64,000 nucleotides of DNA, from the NCBI RefSeq assembly GCF_020524045.1, contig NZ_JAIVKL010000002.1, forward strand, positions 248,001 to 312,000, in the 5' to 3' direction. The stretch comes from Metabacillus litoralis. GTDB taxonomy: Bacteria > Bacillota > Bacilli > Bacillales > Bacillaceae. How positions within the stretch are numbered: the stretch's first letter is position 1; the number at the start of each line of letters is the position of its first letter. Below, piece after piece: positions 8,161-16,258 of the stretch. The position numbers and the translations under genes were made by a program. Below the pieces are notes generated by a model that was given only the letters and a program-made list of their open reading frames with translations, ran no database searches and was not told the DNA's origin.

Positions 8161-8886
8161 TTAATCAAGTAATTGAATTTGATCTCCTACATTTATTTCT
8201 CCTGTTTTTAATACAGAAGCATAAACACCAAAATGATTATTTCTTTGTTTAACAAGTGTTTTTAGTAAAGTTGATGAAGTGATACCGGTAGTTGGATCGA
8301 CATTTACAATCATACACCGTTGGCAATGTCTTAAAATCTTCAATTCAACTTCTTTACCAATTTTAATTTTTTTCCCAAACCAATCTTCTTCAATGAATGG
8401 ATTTTTTTCATGTAATGAAAATAATAGATTAGGTCTAAACCTCTTATAATCTAACTCTTTTCCCCAGATGTTTTGTAATTCTTTTATAGAAGAATCTGTA
8501 ACCAAAAGAATATGTTCTTCTTCAATTGCTCCGATAGGAACATTCATAGGTTCGTATACAATCGGTAAAAGCTTTCTTTCACTTTGTGCTTCTAACTCAT
8601 TCATTAACGCTGGGTCTTTCCAATTATAAACTTTCTGGTCTGGTGTTGTTACTTGTATTTCTGGGAAATTCAACTCAGATTCTTCTGATATAAAAGCCGC
8701 TTTATATTGAGCCATTCTAGGAAATTGAGTAATTGTTAAAAAGTTATTTTCTCGTGATAAGTCTTTAATAGCATGACTTCTATCTCCATATAATCCATAA
8801 TTCATGACTTGTGTTTTTTCTATACTTTCTCCTCCGAATGATTTTACAGGATGTCGTGTAATTTCTTTTAAATGGCCTATCATCAT
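8161..8886 (-). CDS. MOSC-domain protein (YcbX-like)
   Basis: A 241-residue protein with an N-terminal beta-barrel segment (HPVKSFGGESIEK, then NYGLYGDRSHAI) and a C-terminal MOSC domain containing RHCQRCMIVNVDPTTG, where the conserved Cys of MOSC proteins lies. The family includes the C-terminal part of molybdenum-cofactor sulfurases and YcbX/mARC proteins, which bind molybdenum cofactor and reduce N-hydroxylated compounds. The ATG pair at 8886 has GGAG eight bases upstream. It appears monocistronic. No molybdenum-cofactor gene is in the window, so the exact reaction is unknown. Confidence 0.82.
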   Translation of the reverse strand: MMIGHLKEITRHPVKSFGGESIEKTQVMNYGLYGDRSHAIKDLSRENNFLTITQFPRMAQYKAAFISEESELNFPEIQVTTPDQKVYNWKDPALMNELEAQSERKLLPIVYEPMNVPIGAIEEEHILLVTDSSIKELQNIWGKELDYKRFRPNLLFSLHEKNPFIEEDWFGKKIKIGKEVELKILRHCQRCMIVNVDPTTGITSSTLLKTLVKQRNNHFGVYASVLKTGEINVGDQIQLLD

Positions 8887-9137
8887 GAGTATTGCTCCTT
8901 TTTATGAATAAAAGTATTTCCTTACTAAATTTATGATGAGTCATTGAAGGAAGTAACATACAGATTTAAATGAGTTATTTTCTAATTTAAACAAAAATTT
9001 TTCTCATACTATTATAAAAAAATTTAATTGGAACAAATATACAGATTCTAGTGAGAACAACGGTAACTAGCCTTAGTCACTTGTTCAAAGAACAATCAGA
9101 AAAATGATAAGGATAGAAGTTTTTTAAGATTCAGTTC

Positions 9138-9192
9138 AAAATAAAAACTAGACCTTTCACTCTTATAGAGTAATAAGTCTAGTTTTTATTTT
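9138..9192 (-). terminator. Terminator after the HAD gene, bidirectional
   Basis: AAAATAAAAACTAGAC (9138-9153) pairs perfectly with GTCTAGTTTTTATTTT (9177-9192) around a 23-base loop. It lies just downstream of the stop at 9203 and has A/T arms suitable for both strands. Confidence 0.8.
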
Positions 9193-9202
9193 AAATCACC
9201 TA

Positions 9203-9991
9203 TTACTTATTCAATTTATCTAATAATGAAAAAAGCTCCTCAAGATGAGTAATTTCAAAATCAGGTTGAACTTCGTTTCTCTCTTTGTTATGACGATTAA
9301 TCCAAACTGATTTCATTCCTAACCTAGAAGCACCAAGTATGTCGGTCATTAAGTTGTCTCCTACCATGATTGCTTCATCTTTTGTCACATTCATTTTCTC
9401 TAAAGCATGCTCAAAAATTGTGACATCAGGCTTTCCTCTTCCAAAAGCACCAGATATGATAATTTGTTCAAAATATGGAACAAGTTCTGGCGTAATTTCT
9501 AATTTAGTATTTTGCAATTCAGGTGAGCCATTTGTTAATAATAATAGTCGATATGATTCTTTTAGTCGATCAAGAACACGAAAAGATTCTTCATAGACGA
9601 AAGGCGATTTACGTCTTTGTGCTGGAAATTCCTCTGCTAGTAAAGCACCAAACTCTTGATCATCAACTCCACAAGCTTTTAGCCCTCTTGTCCACGCCTC
9701 TTTTCGATAAGTAGGAACGATATCTTTCATTTTTTGAAAATTTTCATGTTCATCATTAAAATTACCCCAAAGTCCTTCAAATGGATTAATTCCAATCATT
9801 TGTGTAAATTCATATGTATCATAAGATGAATATAATTCTCTTGCTTCTTGACGAACAGCTTCTTCTAGCTTACTAGCATCTATTTGATATTTTTGTTCTG
9901 CTAATTGACAAGTAGCAACAAATGCTTCCTTTACACTTTTTTGGTCCCATAATAATGTATCATCTAAATCAAAGAAAATTGCTTTAATCAA
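9203..9991 (-). CDS. HAD-family phosphatase, YjjG/YfnB type
   Basis: A 262-residue haloacid dehalogenase-type hydrolase. Motif I is [11 protein letters not shown] near the N-terminus with the nucleophilic Asp, motif II is LLLTNGS, motif III includes the Lys of GKPDVTIF, and motif IV is [10 protein letters not shown]. The cap is a helical (C1) insert of about 110 residues. This combination matches the YjjG/YfnB subgroup, some of which are nucleotide 5'-phosphatases; the substrate here is not known. The start is TTG at 9991, with a GGGGG box seven bases upstream. It is transcribed alone. Confidence 0.85.
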   Translation of the reverse strand: MIKAIFFDLDDTLLWDQKSVKEAFVATCQLAEQKYQIDASKLEEAVRQEARELYSSYDTYEFTQMIGINPFEGLWGNFNDEHENFQKMKDIVPTYRKEAWTRGLKACGVDDQEFGALLAEEFPAQRRKSPFVYEESFRVLDRLKESYRLLLLTNGSPELQNTKLEITPELVPYFEQIIISGAFGRGKPDVTIFEHALEKMNVTKDEAIMVGDNLMTDILGASRLGMKSVWINRHNKERNEVQPDFEITHLEELFSLLDKLNK

Positions 9992-10107
9992 CAGTAATCC
10001 CCCTAAGAATATGTATTTTAGAAAAAGTAAGAAGTAGTAATAGATTATCAGTCTAATAAATCTATAAAAATTATCGTTTATATTTAACTTAAAAGATCTT
10101 TAAAATT

Positions 10108-10310
10108 GGCTCTGTTAAACTTTGTTGTTGATTTCCGTTACAGGCATTCGCTTTCCCGGAAAAAAAGTACTTTTTTTCCTAGGTCCGGGAGCCTCCTCGG
10201 CGCAAGCGCCTGTGAGGTCTCCCTTTGACACGCTTCTCTAAGCAGGAGTCTCATGCCTTTCACTCCAATCAACAAAGTGTTAAAAATCAACATTAAGCTT
10301 TAATATAGCC
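10108..10310. mobile_element. MITE-like element, family 1, inverted copy
   Basis: This 203-bp element is almost identical over its length to the reverse complement of 7082-7287. The main difference is in the core arm, where TGCGGGAGGAGCG is replaced by TGCTTAGAGAAGCG. Flanks are TTAAAATT (10100-10107) and TTAAAGTT (10311-10318), an 8-bp target duplication with one mismatch. The remaining bases between 9992 and 10643 are AT-rich with no gene that I can support. Confidence 0.82.
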
Positions 10311-10643
10311 TTAAAGTTAAAGCTTTAACAAGTATTTTCAAGATAATAATGAATTAAGCTAAAATATCATTTTCCCTATTTATAATACTCTTACTATTCA
10401 AACAATAGCTTACAGAGATTTTACAGATAAGTAAATAGAGTTATCTTAATTTACTGAATTTAATTGAATACTTTTTCTGCAACAATAATATAAAACCAAG
10501 TTTAATTAAACTTTCTCTCAAATTACATAGATTTTCCCCAAAAAAAAGGTTGAGTCAGTTACCTGAACACCTCTTCAAATGGTGCTCGTTTCTAAATCAC
10601 ATTAATGGTAGTATTGCTTTTATACGTTACAAGATCAAACATT

Positions 10644-11693
10644 CTAACTTTTAGCTCTGCTAGACGATTCTCTAACAATAAGTTCACAAGTTAGTAATAT
10701 CTTCTCAAAGTTTTCTTTTTTTCTGCTCTTTTGATCGACTATTGAACGAACAGCTCTTTTCCCCATTTGCTCCTTTGGAACATGAATTGTCGTTAAGGTT
10801 GGAGACTGTAGATAGGAGTTATCTATATTATCAAAACCCGTTACAGAAATCTCTTCTGGAATTTTGACTTCTAGTTCCTTCAAAATTTCTATTACATATA
10901 TAGCTATTGAATCATTGGCACAGACAAATGTAGTAGGAAGTTCATGTGATCCCAATTGTACTACTTGTTCCAGCCATTTTTTTATATTAGTGAACAAAGT
11001 TTTGAAATCTTCTCCTGTATTTAAGAGATTTACTTGATGATTTATTGGAAGCCCATGATATTCTATAGCACTACGAAAGCCAAGCCAACGATCATAAAAA
11101 CTTCTTGAAAAGTTAATATTCCCAACAAACTTTAAGTTTTGATGACCTAATCCTATTAAATAATTTGTGAGTTTGAAGCTGCTATCATAATTATTTGCAA
11201 AGATTGTATCTGTATTAAATAAAGGTTCTTCATAATCAATTAGAACAACGGGGATTCCCCATTTTTTAAATTCTAATAAAACAGCAGTTGATAATTTACC
11301 AACACAGATTATTCCTAAAAACCCCTCTGGATTAATGATAGATGTAAATTGATCTGTTTCAGTAATAATCACCATTCCTAAATTAAGCTCAGAAAGCTCA
11401 CTTGATACACCATCAATAATTCTTCCCCAGTACATTGAATCTTGATATTGACTTTTAGGCAAAACAACAAGTACATTTTGTTGGCCAGTTTTTAAGTGAC
11501 TTTCGTTTTGCATTTGATTAGGAGAATTAAAAAATTGACCATTTGTATTGTATCCTAGTTTCTTAGCTGTATCTAAGACTTTGATTCTGGTTTCTTCCTT
11601 CACACCGCTTTTACCTGCTAAAGCTCTTGATACAACATATTTAGAAACCCCAAGATAATCTGCTATATGTTGTATTGTAATTTTCTTTCCCAT
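10644..11693 (-). CDS. LacI-family transcriptional regulator
   Basis: This 349-residue regulator has an N-terminal helix-turn-helix and hinge (IQHIADYLGVSKYVVSRALA, then GVKEETRIKVLDTAKKLGY) and a periplasmic-binding-protein-like sensor domain. The sensor ends with the usual VTGFDNIDNSYL and LTTIHVPKEQMGKRAV segments. The recognition helix reads SKYVVSRALAGKSGV, slightly unlike the common SxxTVSRVLN pattern. The ATG at 11693 has a GAGGTGG box. No sugar transport or catabolic genes adjoin it, so its target is not visible; it may act elsewhere or only on itself. Confidence 0.9.
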   Translation of the reverse strand: MGKKITIQHIADYLGVSKYVVSRALAGKSGVKEETRIKVLDTAKKLGYNTNGQFFNSPNQMQNESHLKTGQQNVLVVLPKSQYQDSMYWGRIIDGVSSELSELNLGMVIITETDQFTSIINPEGFLGIICVGKLSTAVLLEFKKWGIPVVLIDYEEPLFNTDTIFANNYDSSFKLTNYLIGLGHQNLKFVGNINFSRSFYDRWLGFRSAIEYHGLPINHQVNLLNTGEDFKTLFTNIKKWLEQVVQLGSHELPTTFVCANDSIAIYVIEILKELEVKIPEEISVTGFDNIDNSYLQSPTLTTIHVPKEQMGKRAVRSIVDQKSRKKENFEKILLTCELIVRESSSRAKS

Positions 11694-11769
11694 CGTACCA
11701 CCTCATATGTACCGTACACTTTTGTTATTCTATCTATTTTATCACATTACAAATGTTGTTTTAAATAAA

Positions 11770-11931
11770 GGTTTGTTCTCGCAAACTTTGTTGCTTTTAA
11801 AAAACCGTAGCAATCGGTACTGCATTAAGTCTAGTGGCATAATTTCTTCATAAAATAGTACTCTTATAGTGAAAAAAACTGTGTTCACTTTAAATTTTGG
11901 TTACATAGTAACAATCGTTCAGAAAAGAGCC
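11770..11931. mobile_element. MITE-like element, family 2, older copy
   Basis: This 162-bp element aligns with 36347-36515: CGCAAACTTTGTTGCTTTTAA near the left, TAAGTCTAGTGGCAT in the middle, GGTTACATAGTAACAATCG and CAGAAAAGAGCC at the right. The left tip has decayed to GGTTTGTTCTCGC, and the flanks no longer show a target duplication. It occupies the upstream region of the LacI gene; the rest of 11694-12047 shows nothing else. Confidence 0.7.
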
Positions 11932-12047
11932 TAATGGATCTGCTTTTTTAAAAGCTTATTTTCCAAAGATTACTACTAGTCACTTAATTTTTTTAGAGGT
12001 TGTTATATCATACTTTACTGTTTAAAACGGGAAAATTAAACATAAAC

Positions 12048-12089
12048 AAAGAAGGTGATCAATCTGAAATCCCTAAAGTCACCTTCTTT
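12048..12089 (-). terminator. Terminator after the Cof-type phosphatase
   Basis: AAAGAAGGTGA (12048-12058) pairs perfectly with TCACCTTCTTT (12079-12089) immediately after the stop codon of the minus-strand gene. Confidence 0.75.
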
Positions 12090-12093
12090 CTCA

Positions 12094-12918
12094 TCATACC
12101 GTTAGCTTTTTTTGTAAGATAAATTCTTCTACTACTTTTGCAACTCCATCATTCATATTTGTATCTGTTACAAAATTTGCTATTTTTTTTATATCTTCCG
12201 GTGCATTGCCCATCGCAACACCAAGTCCAGCAAATTCAATCATAGAAAGATCATTATAACTATCACCAATAGCAATAACTTCTTCTCTTTTAATATCACA
12301 ACTTTTGATTAATTGATCTAAGCTTGTCCCTTTTGTTACACCTTTTTCTGTAAATTCTAAGAAAAATGGCTTTGAGCGCATAACACTAAAATCTTCTAAT
12401 TCATTTTGAAGCTTTTCTTCTACTAATTTTAATTTATCTTGATGATCAACCATTAAAGCTTTCACAACTGGCACTTTTACTTCATCAACAAATGAGTTCA
12501 CAATTTTAATGGGTAACCCAGTTAATTCTGATTCAATCGTTGTATATGGATTTTCATCTTCTGTAATAATTTCATCCCCAACATAGGTATGAATAAATAC
12601 ACCCTCACGACGACTAATTGTAAATAACTGTTTCATTGCTTCAGGAGATAATGCACTACTAAACATTTCTTCATTTGTTTTACAATTAATGATTTTACCA
12701 CCATTAAAAGAGAGAATAAAACTCCCATACTCATCTAATGCTAATTCTTTTGCGATATGCTTCATTCCATAAGTTGGACGTCCAGACGCTAGAACAACTT
12801 TCACACCATTTTCTTGAGCTTTCATTAATGCATCTTTTGTTACGTTAGAAATTGTGTGATCATCTCGAAGCAAAGTATCGTCTAAATCTAAAACAATCAT
12901 TTTATAATTCATATTCAT
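12094..12918 (-). CDS. Cof-type HAD sugar-phosphate phosphatase
   Basis: A 274-residue Cof/YxeH-type HAD hydrolase. Motif I is VLDLDDTLLRDD with the nucleophile Asp, motif II is VLASGR, and motif IV is IAIGDSYNDLSMIEFAGLG followed by VAMGNA, the pattern of the C2-capped IIB subfamily. Members dephosphorylate sugar phosphates, flavin precursors or similar small molecules; specificity cannot be read. Two in-frame ATGs lie at 12918 and 12912. An AGGGG box precedes the first by four bases and the second by ten, so either may be used. It is a single-gene unit. Confidence 0.87.
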   Translation of the reverse strand: MNMNYKMIVLDLDDTLLRDDHTISNVTKDALMKAQENGVKVVLASGRPTYGMKHIAKELALDEYGSFILSFNGGKIINCKTNEEMFSSALSPEAMKQLFTISRREGVFIHTYVGDEIITEDENPYTTIESELTGLPIKIVNSFVDEVKVPVVKALMVDHQDKLKLVEEKLQNELEDFSVMRSKPFFLEFTEKGVTKGTSLDQLIKSCDIKREEVIAIGDSYNDLSMIEFAGLGVAMGNAPEDIKKIANFVTDTNMNDGVAKVVEEFILQKKLTV

Positions 12919-13054
12919 ATATCCCCTTTAATAAAATCAATATCTTACTATCCTACTATAAAACGTAATTTGATGGGAGATAATTCAGTAATTTTGCTTT
13001 ACTAACTATTCATCTTTTATACTGAGATTTTATTAACTATGCTTTTAATTGTCC

Positions 13055-13184
13055 CCATTAGAGCATTCTCTTCCCTTTAAAAAATCAAGCCCATTTTTTT
13101 TGCTTCTCTAAGCAAAAATCTTGTATATTATTCATCCCCATATCAACATACTATTAAAATTCAACAACAAGCTATAACTTAACC
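13055..13184. repeat. Degraded family-1 repeat
   Basis: The sequence retains CTTCTCTAAGCA, ATCAACATACTATTAAAATT and a tail ending in AACC. These line up in order with the right half of the element at 10108-10310. It lies between the Cof phosphatase promoter and the vanW terminator, and most of the GC-rich core is lost. Boundaries are approximate. Confidence 0.5.
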
Positions 13185-13191
13185 TAACTTA

Positions 13192-13235
13192 AAAAATGAT
13201 TTATTGTCTCATAAAATTGACAATAAACCATTTTT
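13192..13235 (-). terminator. Terminator after the VanW lipoprotein gene
   Basis: AAAAATGATTTATTGTC (13192-13208) pairs with GACAATAAACCATTTTT (13219-13235) with one mismatch around a 10-base loop, 14 bases after the stop codon on the minus strand. Confidence 0.8.
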
Positions 13236-13248
13236 GGTAGTAATAGTT

Positions 13249-14184
13249 TTATACTCTTTTCGTCGAATTTTTTGCAGCAGTTACTTGAACTTCTATTGTT
13301 CCTGAAGATTTGTTAACAAATGTCTTAATCATAACAGGATAATCTTTATTATTCATAAATTTAAAGTCTGGTCCATTCCAAGAAACTGTAGCATCCCTAC
13401 CTTTTGGAACATACCCGATTGATCTTGAATGAGAGTGCAGTTCAATGATGTCTAATCCTGCATTATCCACCGCATTAAATAAGGTGGATGAAGTTTGGCA
13501 AATACCTCCTCCAATTCCCTCAACAAACTCTTTATCTACAATTTCCATAGCCTTTTGATAGCCTCTTGCTGTTGTTCTTTCTCCGACAACTAAATTAAAA
13601 TAAAACCGATCACCTGGTCCTAGCACAATTTGATTAATCGCATTTGCTGACAAAGAAATATTTTCCGTTCTTCCTGTCACACCTGGATTAAACGAAGTCT
13701 TATAGCTACCTATAACGATTTCCTCTATGGACTTAATAGCTTCCTCAGTAACATTGGGTGCTGTGATCTCTAATGGTAGGTCCATTTCCTTGTCAAGTGC
13801 TTTTACATTATTTATCATTGTTACTAATTTCTCTTCATCAAGAATAACACGACTCACACCATTTATTAGCTTTCCATTATTATCTAATTTGCTCGGCACC
13901 ATTGGTTGATCAAATTTCAAAGATAACTCTTTGGCCAATTGTTTTAGCTCTTCATCGTCATTTTCATCAGGATTTAAAGATGGTAAAAATGAATAAATAA
14001 CTTCTTTTGATTCCGGGTGAGTTAACTTAATGGTAAATTCAATTTCTTTGTCTATCACCTGTGATTCGTGTGTAGGTACATTTCTTACTTTTAATTGATC
14101 ATCCTGATTAACACTTCCCCCACTAACACTACAACCTGTAACCATCAATAATAAAAAAATAACAGAACCATAATTTTTCACCAT
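13249..14184 (-). CDS. VanW-family lipoprotein
   Basis: This 311-residue protein has an N-terminal hydrophobic segment ending in the lipobox VTGC, so it should be lipidated and held on the outside of the membrane. The C-terminal 130 residues are a VanW domain: RTTARGYQ, GGGICQTSSTLFNA, LHSHSRSIGYVPKGRDATV and NNKDYPVMI. The middle contains no recognisable enzyme motif. VanW proteins accompany some vancomycin-resistance clusters and cell-wall loci, but their function is unknown, and no van gene is nearby. I chose the ATG at 14184, with GGGAG five bases upstream; a GTG twelve bases earlier is a weaker alternative. Confidence 0.87.
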   Translation of the reverse strand: MVKNYGSVIFLLLMVTGCSVSGGSVNQDDQLKVRNVPTHESQVIDKEIEFTIKLTHPESKEVIYSFLPSLNPDENDDEELKQLAKELSLKFDQPMVPSKLDNNGKLINGVSRVILDEEKLVTMINNVKALDKEMDLPLEITAPNVTEEAIKSIEEIVIGSYKTSFNPGVTGRTENISLSANAINQIVLGPGDRFYFNLVVGERTTARGYQKAMEIVDKEFVEGIGGGICQTSSTLFNAVDNAGLDIIELHSHSRSIGYVPKGRDATVSWNGPDFKFMNNKDYPVMIKTFVNKSSGTIEVQVTAAKNSTKRV

Positions 14185-14595
14185 TATCTCTCCCACATTT
14201 CCTATGTTAATATGATTCTCTTGCTTTTCTCAAATTACTTTCAAGCAAAATTATATATATTCGAAATTCACCAAAATATCCTACCAAATGTTATTTTTTC
14301 CCTTAGAAATATAAAATGTTAGATAAATTAAGGACATTTGTGGTTCATAACGAATTCATTAACTGTAAGACGGTTCAGAAACAGGAAAAGTTTCAGAAGA
14401 TTTTTCTGAAGAATTTATATGATAACACTATTAATAGGTTGTATTGTTTTAATTGCGGCAACTTTACGAAAGTCTTCTCGTATAAGGTTTGTGGGGCTTC
14501 TTTTTGCCATGCAATACCGCTAAAGTCTAATGCTTTTCACTCCCCACCCATATTCTAAAAATTATACAATGAGCTATCTCATAGACCTTAAAAAA
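14185..14595. other. Non-coding gap upstream of vanW
   Basis: This is an AT-rich stretch between the vanW start and the ilvE terminator. An 80-codon open frame at 14316-14558 (plus) has no ribosome-binding site, an odd composition and no recognisable similarity, so I do not call it. No other feature is visible. Confidence 0.5.
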
Positions 14596-14622
14596 GCAAG
14601 ACTACAGTGGATGTAGTCTTGC
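14596..14622 (-). terminator. Terminator after the branched-chain aminotransferase
   Basis: GCAAGACTACA (14596-14606) pairs perfectly with TGTAGTCTTGC (14612-14622), followed on the minus strand by T6. Confidence 0.9.
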
Positions 14623-14632
14623 AAACAATAAA

Positions 14633-15703
14633 TTATTTCACTTCTGTTACCCAATTAAAGATGTCCTCGTGAGAACCCTTTTGAATACCAGTTAATGTAT
14701 CATATAGTTTTTTTGAAATTTCACCTGTTTCACCATTGTTAATAATGATTTTCTCATTATTATAATAAAATTCACCAATAGGAGAAATCACAGCAGCAGT
14801 TCCCGTACCAAATGCTTCTTCCAATAGCCCTTCTTTATATGCTTGATACACATCTTCCATCGAGATCTTTCTTTCTGAAACAGTCATTCCCCAATGTGAA
14901 AGCATCTGAAGAATAGAATTCCTTGTTACACCTTCAAGAATGCTACCGTTAATTTCAGGAGTGATAACTTCACCATTAATTTTGAAAAAGATGTTCATAC
15001 TTCCTACTTCTTCAATATATTTCTTTTCTACTCCATCTAACCATAACACTTGAGAGTAACCTTTCTTTGAAGCTTCTTCTTGTGCTTTTAAGCTTGAAGC
15101 ATAGTTGCCGCCTGTTTTTGCCTTTCCAGTACCACCAGCTACTGCACGAACGTATTGATTTTCTACGAAAATCTTTACAGGATGAATGCCTTCTTTATAA
15201 TAAGATCCAACCGGTGATAAAATGATCATAAATCTGTAATATTTTGATGGTGCCACACCTAAATAGTATTCTGTTGGAATGATAAATGGGCGAATATAAA
15301 GAGATGTACCCTCTGCTGATGGAATCCATTCCTTGTCAATAGCTACTAGCTGCTTCAATGCTTCAATGACAAATTCTCCATCAATTTGTGGGATACAAAG
15401 GCGATCATTTGATAAATTCAACCTTTGCATATTTTTTTCGGGTCTAAATAATAAAACTTTGTCATCTTTCGTACGATAAGCTTTCAAACCTTCAAATACA
15501 GTTTGCCCGTAATGGAAAACCATAGATGACGGGTTTAAAGAAATAGGCTCATATGGTGTAATACGTGCATCATGCCAGCCTTTAGTTGGACTATAATCCA
15601 TCACAAACATATGATCAGTAAATACTCGGCCGAATTCCAATTGACTTGATTGAGGTTTTTCTTTTTTTGTTTCACTTAACGTGATATCAATTTTAGTTGT
15701 CAT
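14633..15703 (-). CDS. ilvE: Branched-chain amino-acid aminotransferase
   Basis: This PLP fold-type IV enzyme of 356 residues interconverts leucine, isoleucine or valine with their 2-keto acids, using glutamate/2-oxoglutarate. Typical class IIb signatures are visible: FHYGQTVFEGLKAY near the N-terminus, YIRPFIIPTE, the PLP-lysine segment AKTGGNYASSL, EVGSMNIFF, GVTRNSILQ and EAFGTGTAAVISPIG. The ATG at 15703 has GGGAG eight bases upstream; the frame is open to a GTG at 15718 without such a box. It is monocistronic. No T-box or CodY site was evident in the leader, part of which is a transposed repeat. Confidence 0.93.
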   Translation of the reverse strand: MTTKIDITLSETKKEKPQSSQLEFGRVFTDHMFVMDYSPTKGWHDARITPYEPISLNPSSMVFHYGQTVFEGLKAYRTKDDKVLLFRPEKNMQRLNLSNDRLCIPQIDGEFVIEALKQLVAIDKEWIPSAEGTSLYIRPFIIPTEYYLGVAPSKYYRFMIILSPVGSYYKEGIHPVKIFVENQYVRAVAGGTGKAKTGGNYASSLKAQEEASKKGYSQVLWLDGVEKKYIEEVGSMNIFFKINGEVITPEINGSILEGVTRNSILQMLSHWGMTVSERKISMEDVYQAYKEGLLEEAFGTGTAAVISPIGEFYYNNEKIIINNGETGEISKKLYDTLTGIQKGSHEDIFNWVTEVK

Positions 15704-15744
15704 CTTTAACTCTCCCACCTATAAATTTAAAGAAGTTTTTTAAA

Positions 15745-15903
15745 GGCTCTTTTGCGAAAGTTTGTTGCTTATTGCCCTAGTATTGCAGTTTAATACATTG
15801 TACTTATTTCTTAATAAGTACTATTACATTAAGAAAAAGTGCCACCATGCTCGTGCTGTATACTTGGATTTGTTAAAAGCACCAAAGTTTTACGAAAACA
15901 GCC
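15745..15903. mobile_element. MITE-like element, family 2 subtype, with perfect 8-bp duplication
   Basis: A 159-bp element with inverted ends (GGCTCTTTTGCGAAAGTTTG at the left, ACGAAAACAGCC at the right) flanked on both sides by TTTTTAAA (15737-15744 and 15904-15911), a perfect target duplication. The interior (GTACTTATTTCTTAATAAGTAC) differs from other family-2 copies, so only the ends are shared. It lies about 40 bp upstream of ilvE. The rest of the gap to 16222 holds no gene. Confidence 0.82.
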
Positions 15904-16222
15904 TTTTTAAAAAAACTTCCGAATGATAAAAAACAATATTCATAATTATTGAACTATATTTACCTATTTTATATCTTTAAGGAAGTAGATAACAACTGTT
16001 TTTCGACAAAAGATTCAAAATAATCTATAAAAATATTATTTCCATATAGAAATTCTTCCAAACTAGTTGATTTCACTGGATTTCTATAGAAAATATTTCC
16101 TCATTTCAGTTATTTAGGGGTTTCATTCAATTATCTTTTAAAGATAATATTACTTACAATGAATGATTGAAGATGTATTTTTATGTATACAGTTTATACT
16201 AAAGCAATATGAGTATTAAAAA

Positions 16223-16247
16223 AAGCATCGAAGTTTAATCGATGCTT
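16223..16247 (-). terminator. Terminator after the LPNTA-anchored protein gene
   Basis: AAGCATCGA (16223-16231) pairs with TCGATGCTT (16239-16247), followed on the minus strand by a seven-T run. Confidence 0.9.
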
Positions 16248-16258
16248 CAGTTTATATA

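Noticed and set aside
10541-10590. Imperfect hairpin with a T8 tail on the minus strand near 10545
   Set aside because: The stem has several mismatches and lies about 55 bases past the LacI stop; it may be the LacI terminator but is too weak to list.
14316-14558. Plus-strand 80-codon frame with several Cys
   Set aside because: No ribosome-binding site, unusual composition, no recognisable domain; looks like chance in an intergenic region.
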